DNA of 7,836 nt from Thermoproteota archaeon (GTDB taxonomy: Archaea; Thermoproteota; Methanomethylicia; Culexarchaeales; Culexmicrobiaceae), in NCBI GenBank assembly GCA_003650625.1, contig QMQW01000018.1:1-7836 (forward strand), written 5' to 3'. Under the pieces are notes generated by a model. The model worked only from the letters and a program-made list of their open reading frames with translations. It searched no databases and was not told where the DNA came from. Shown piece after piece: positions 6,638 to 7,836 of this stretch. Each line of letters begins with the position of its first letter. The stretch's first letter is position 1. The position numbers and the translations under genes are program-made.

Positions 6638-6790
6638 ATGAAGTATGGGTATGAGATTGCTGGATACGTTGAGGCGGAAAACGAGAGGGAGGCGATACGG
6701 AAGATAAAAGAGGATTTAAAGAAGTTAGCGGAGTTAAGCGATGAAGAATTTGATGGATACGCTATTATTTGGGAGCATGAAGTGAAATAA
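6638..6790 (+). CDS. Small charged alpha/beta protein (50 aa)
   Basis: Fifty codons from ATG 6638 to TAA 6788-6790. GGGGGTGG starts at 6621, so the G-run ends 12 nt before the start. The product begins MKYGYEIAGYVEAENEREA, has a highly charged amphipathic helix (about 15-38), then a strand near the end (YAIIWEHEV). The strand-helix-strand pattern with an A-E-N-E-x-E-A-I-x-K signature is one I associate with tiny phage and archaeal proteins of unknown function. It leads a run of three tiny genes spaced 3 nt apart, so it is probably co-translated with them. Confidence 0.65.
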   Translation: MKYGYEIAGYVEAENEREAIRKIKEDLKKLAELSDEEFDGYAIIWEHEVK

Positions 6791-6793
6791 ACT

Positions 6794-6970
6794 ATGAGCG
6801 ACGTTGAAGAAGTAATTGAGGCGTTAGCAAGGAGTTACGTTGATAAATGGGTTGCATCGTTAAGGATTAAGGGTAAAAAACCTACTAAAAAGGGAATAAA
6901 GCGTTACCATGAAACCGCTAAAAGAATGGCGAGAATAAGGGTAAGTATGTCGAGTGTCGATGAGGGTTAA
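6794..6970 (+). CDS. Small basic helical protein (58 aa)
   Basis: Fifty-eight codons from ATG 6794, three nt after the previous stop, to TAA 6968-6970. There is no strong ribosome-binding site; translation probably depends on coupling to the 6638 gene. An acidic N-terminal helix (SDVEEVIEALARSYVDKW) is followed by a strongly basic segment at about 24-49 (KGKKPTKKGIKRYHETAKR). Nucleic-acid binding or binding to an acidic partner is plausible from charge alone, but there is no recognisable motif. An antisense frame over 6860-7057 was set aside. Confidence 0.6.
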   Translation: MSDVEEVIEALARSYVDKWVASLRIKGKKPTKKGIKRYHETAKRMARIRVSMSSVDEG

Positions 6971-6973
6971 AGC

Positions 6974-7114
6974 GTGGATATTCAAGCGCATATCTACTAT
7001 CAGAAACGCTACATTAAAGCGTATGCAATCGTAACACGGAACGGTAAGAGAATACACTATTCAACTCCTCATATTTTTTTTGAATTGTTTGAGGGGGCGG
7101 TTAGAACGTGCTGA
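6974..7114 (+). CDS. Small protein with Cys at C-terminus (46 aa)
   Basis: Forty-six codons from GTG 6974, three nt after the previous stop, to TGA 7112-7114, which overlaps the next gene's start at 7108. GAGGG at 6962-6966 is seven nt upstream and supports the GTG start. The product is aromatic and basic, with a likely beta hairpin (AYAIVTRNGKRIHYST), then an amphipathic stretch FFELFEGAV and a terminal Cys. Eight consecutive T at 7074-7081 lie within it; in archaea such a run can cause partial termination and could lower expression of the genes beyond. Function unknown. Confidence 0.55.
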   Translation: MDIQAHIYYQKRYIKAYAIVTRNGKRIHYSTPHIFFELFEGAVRTC

Positions 7115-7623
7115 TAAAAGCGCATAGGATGATTAAGTATATAAAGCCTAAGTTACTGTTGAAAATAATACGTAACGGTAAAACAATCTTCAAGTATAAG
7201 CGCAAACGAGACCTATTAGTTTATGATGGACAGTTAGCGATAGCGTATCTTATTAGTCGTGGAGCGGTAGGAATTGAAACGGGTAATTGGTTAGCGGTTG
7301 CAAGCGAAAACACGAGTTCACCTAACATGGCGGATTCAAGTGGAGATCCGCTTAACAACGAATTTAATCCCGTTATCGGTTCTCCCGTAAGCGTAACGTG
7401 GAGTTTTCAACCTACCGTTAGACCAAGCGCCTACTATCAAACTCAAGCAGAAATAATAATCGAGGGAACAGTAGTATCAGACCGATACGCAACATTTCGT
7501 AAAATGGGAATAATTGATGATTTTTCGCCTCCAAATCAGCATATAATATTCGAGGACGCCGTAATACCTAAAAATGTAGAACCAAACGATAACATTTATA
7601 TTCGATACACAATACCAATATAG
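7108..7623 (+). CDS. Tail-fibre-like protein, single-domain relative of the 5374 product
   Basis: A 171-residue protein starting at GTG 7108, with GGGGG at 7093-7097 ten nt upstream. The N-terminus is strongly basic (residues 1-35, ending KYKRKRD) and leads into LLVYDGQLAIAYLISRG, similar to ILYDGMLF in the 5374 product. Residues 60-171 form one beta domain: NWLAVASENTSSPNMADSSG, then strands around 93-103 and 113-123, a RKMGIIDD turn and a closing IYIRYTIPI strand. This resembles the generic viral tail-fibre pattern in which a short value-type strand, a T-x-P-x-x-x-D loop and two later strands build the fold. The similarity is judged by eye. It is likely an appendage or attachment subunit; no catalytic residues were seen. 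Confidence 0.75.
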   Translation: MLIKAHRMIKYIKPKLLLKIIRNGKTIFKYKRKRDLLVYDGQLAIAYLISRGAVGIETGNWLAVASENTSSPNMADSSGDPLNNEFNPVIGSPVSVTWSFQPTVRPSAYYQTQAEIIIEGTVVSDRYATFRKMGIIDDFSPPNQHIIFEDAVIPKNVEPNDNIYIRYTIPI

Positions 7624-7634
7624 GGAACGTAACG

Positions 7635-7835
7635 ATGGAGAATAAAAAAGCATTATTCTTAATTTCTATTACACTTATTTTAGTTGGGTATGGAATAGCA
7701 TTACATGATTTTGCACATCAAGTATGGGAACTGAAAGGCACGGTAATATCGTTAGAGGGCGGTTACGTAGGATTTCTAATACTACTTATTGGACTTCTCA
7801 TCCTCATTTATCATTACTTCCCCCAGCGCTCCCAT
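7635..7835 (+). CDS. Two-helix membrane protein, C-terminus beyond window
   Basis: An open frame from ATG 7635, eleven nt after the previous stop, runs off the right edge after 67 codons. A modest ribosome-binding site (AGGGA at 7622-7626) precedes it and overlaps the previous stop. Residues 6-23 (ALFLISITLILVGYGIAL) and 44-62 (YVGFLILLIGLLILIYHYF) are clear membrane segments. They are joined by about 20 polar residues, giving a hairpin topology with a Lys-rich N-terminus. As with the 6376 product, a role in the virion membrane or in host-membrane disruption is possible but not shown. Confidence 0.65.
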   Translation, partial: MENKKALFLISITLILVGYGIALHDFAHQVWELKGTVISLEGGYVGFLILLIGLLILIYHYFPQRSH

Positions 7836-7836
7836 A

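Noticed and set aside
6860..7057. Minus-strand frame of 65 codons
   Set aside because: It overlaps two plus-strand small genes that fit the coupled gene train; no promoter or ribosome-binding site was seen for it.
7074..7108. Transcriptional slippage at the T8 run fusing the 46-codon gene to the 7108 gene
   Set aside because: The 7108 frame has a TAG at 7102-7104, just before its GTG, so slippage could not produce a fusion.
1..7836. CRISPR array, tRNA, IS element, integrase or attachment site
   Set aside because: I looked for spaced direct repeats, cloverleaf arms, terminal inverted repeats and recombinase motifs and found none convincing.

Overview
The window looks like part of an archaeal virus or provirus, covering a virion-protein and host-attachment region. 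The archaeal assignment rests on three things. An A/T-rich TATA element lies about 25 nt upstream of the inferred transcript starts. A T-run terminator follows the best-expressed gene. Ribosome-binding sites match the archaeal GGAGGTGAT consensus, often as runs of five or six G, with frequent TTG and GTG starts. The viral assignment rests on tight packing, many tiny overlapping genes, absence of metabolic genes, and large modular proteins combining helical stalks with Ig-like or jelly-roll-like domains. Several domain styles (a C-terminal InlB-type repeat, a carboxypeptidase-regulatory-like fold) are common in Bathyarchaeia and related Thermoproteota, but the host cannot be fixed from this sequence. 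No terminase, portal, integrase or polymerase is present, so the virus family is open.

Layout. (1) Minus strand, 987 to 1: two helix-rich genes of unknown function; the second runs off the left edge. (2) Positions 988-1130: a divergent promoter region whose rightward transcript would begin almost immediately with a 12-bp stem-loop. (3) 1131-1925: a single gene with optimised codons and its own promoter and T-run terminator, the best candidate for the major virion protein. (4) 2002-7835: a long rightward gene train. It starts with a 526-aa fibre- or adhesin-like protein, then a 385-391-aa helical stalk-like protein, a 159-aa Ig-like protein, a 47-aa acidic protein and a 327-aa protein with a duplicated beta domain. 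A 77-aa two-helix membrane protein, three tiny genes of 50, 58 and 46 codons, a 171-aa single-domain relative of the duplicated protein, and a partial membrane protein follow.

How the parts may work together (inference): the 1131 gene supplies the bulk structural protein. The 2002-6348 and 7108-7623 genes supply appendage components: N-terminal virion-binding domains, helical shafts and C-terminal beta tips. The small hydrophobic proteins act in the virion or host membrane. Five small or partial genes were found by reading the sequence directly: the left-edge gene and the genes at 5244, 6638, 6794 and 6974. A sixth, the right-edge gene at 7635, was found the same way. The points most worth a second look are the stem-loop mRNA leader, the Ig-like fold apparently split between two adjacent genes, the shared domain of the 5374 and 7108 products, and the G-run ribosome-binding sites.
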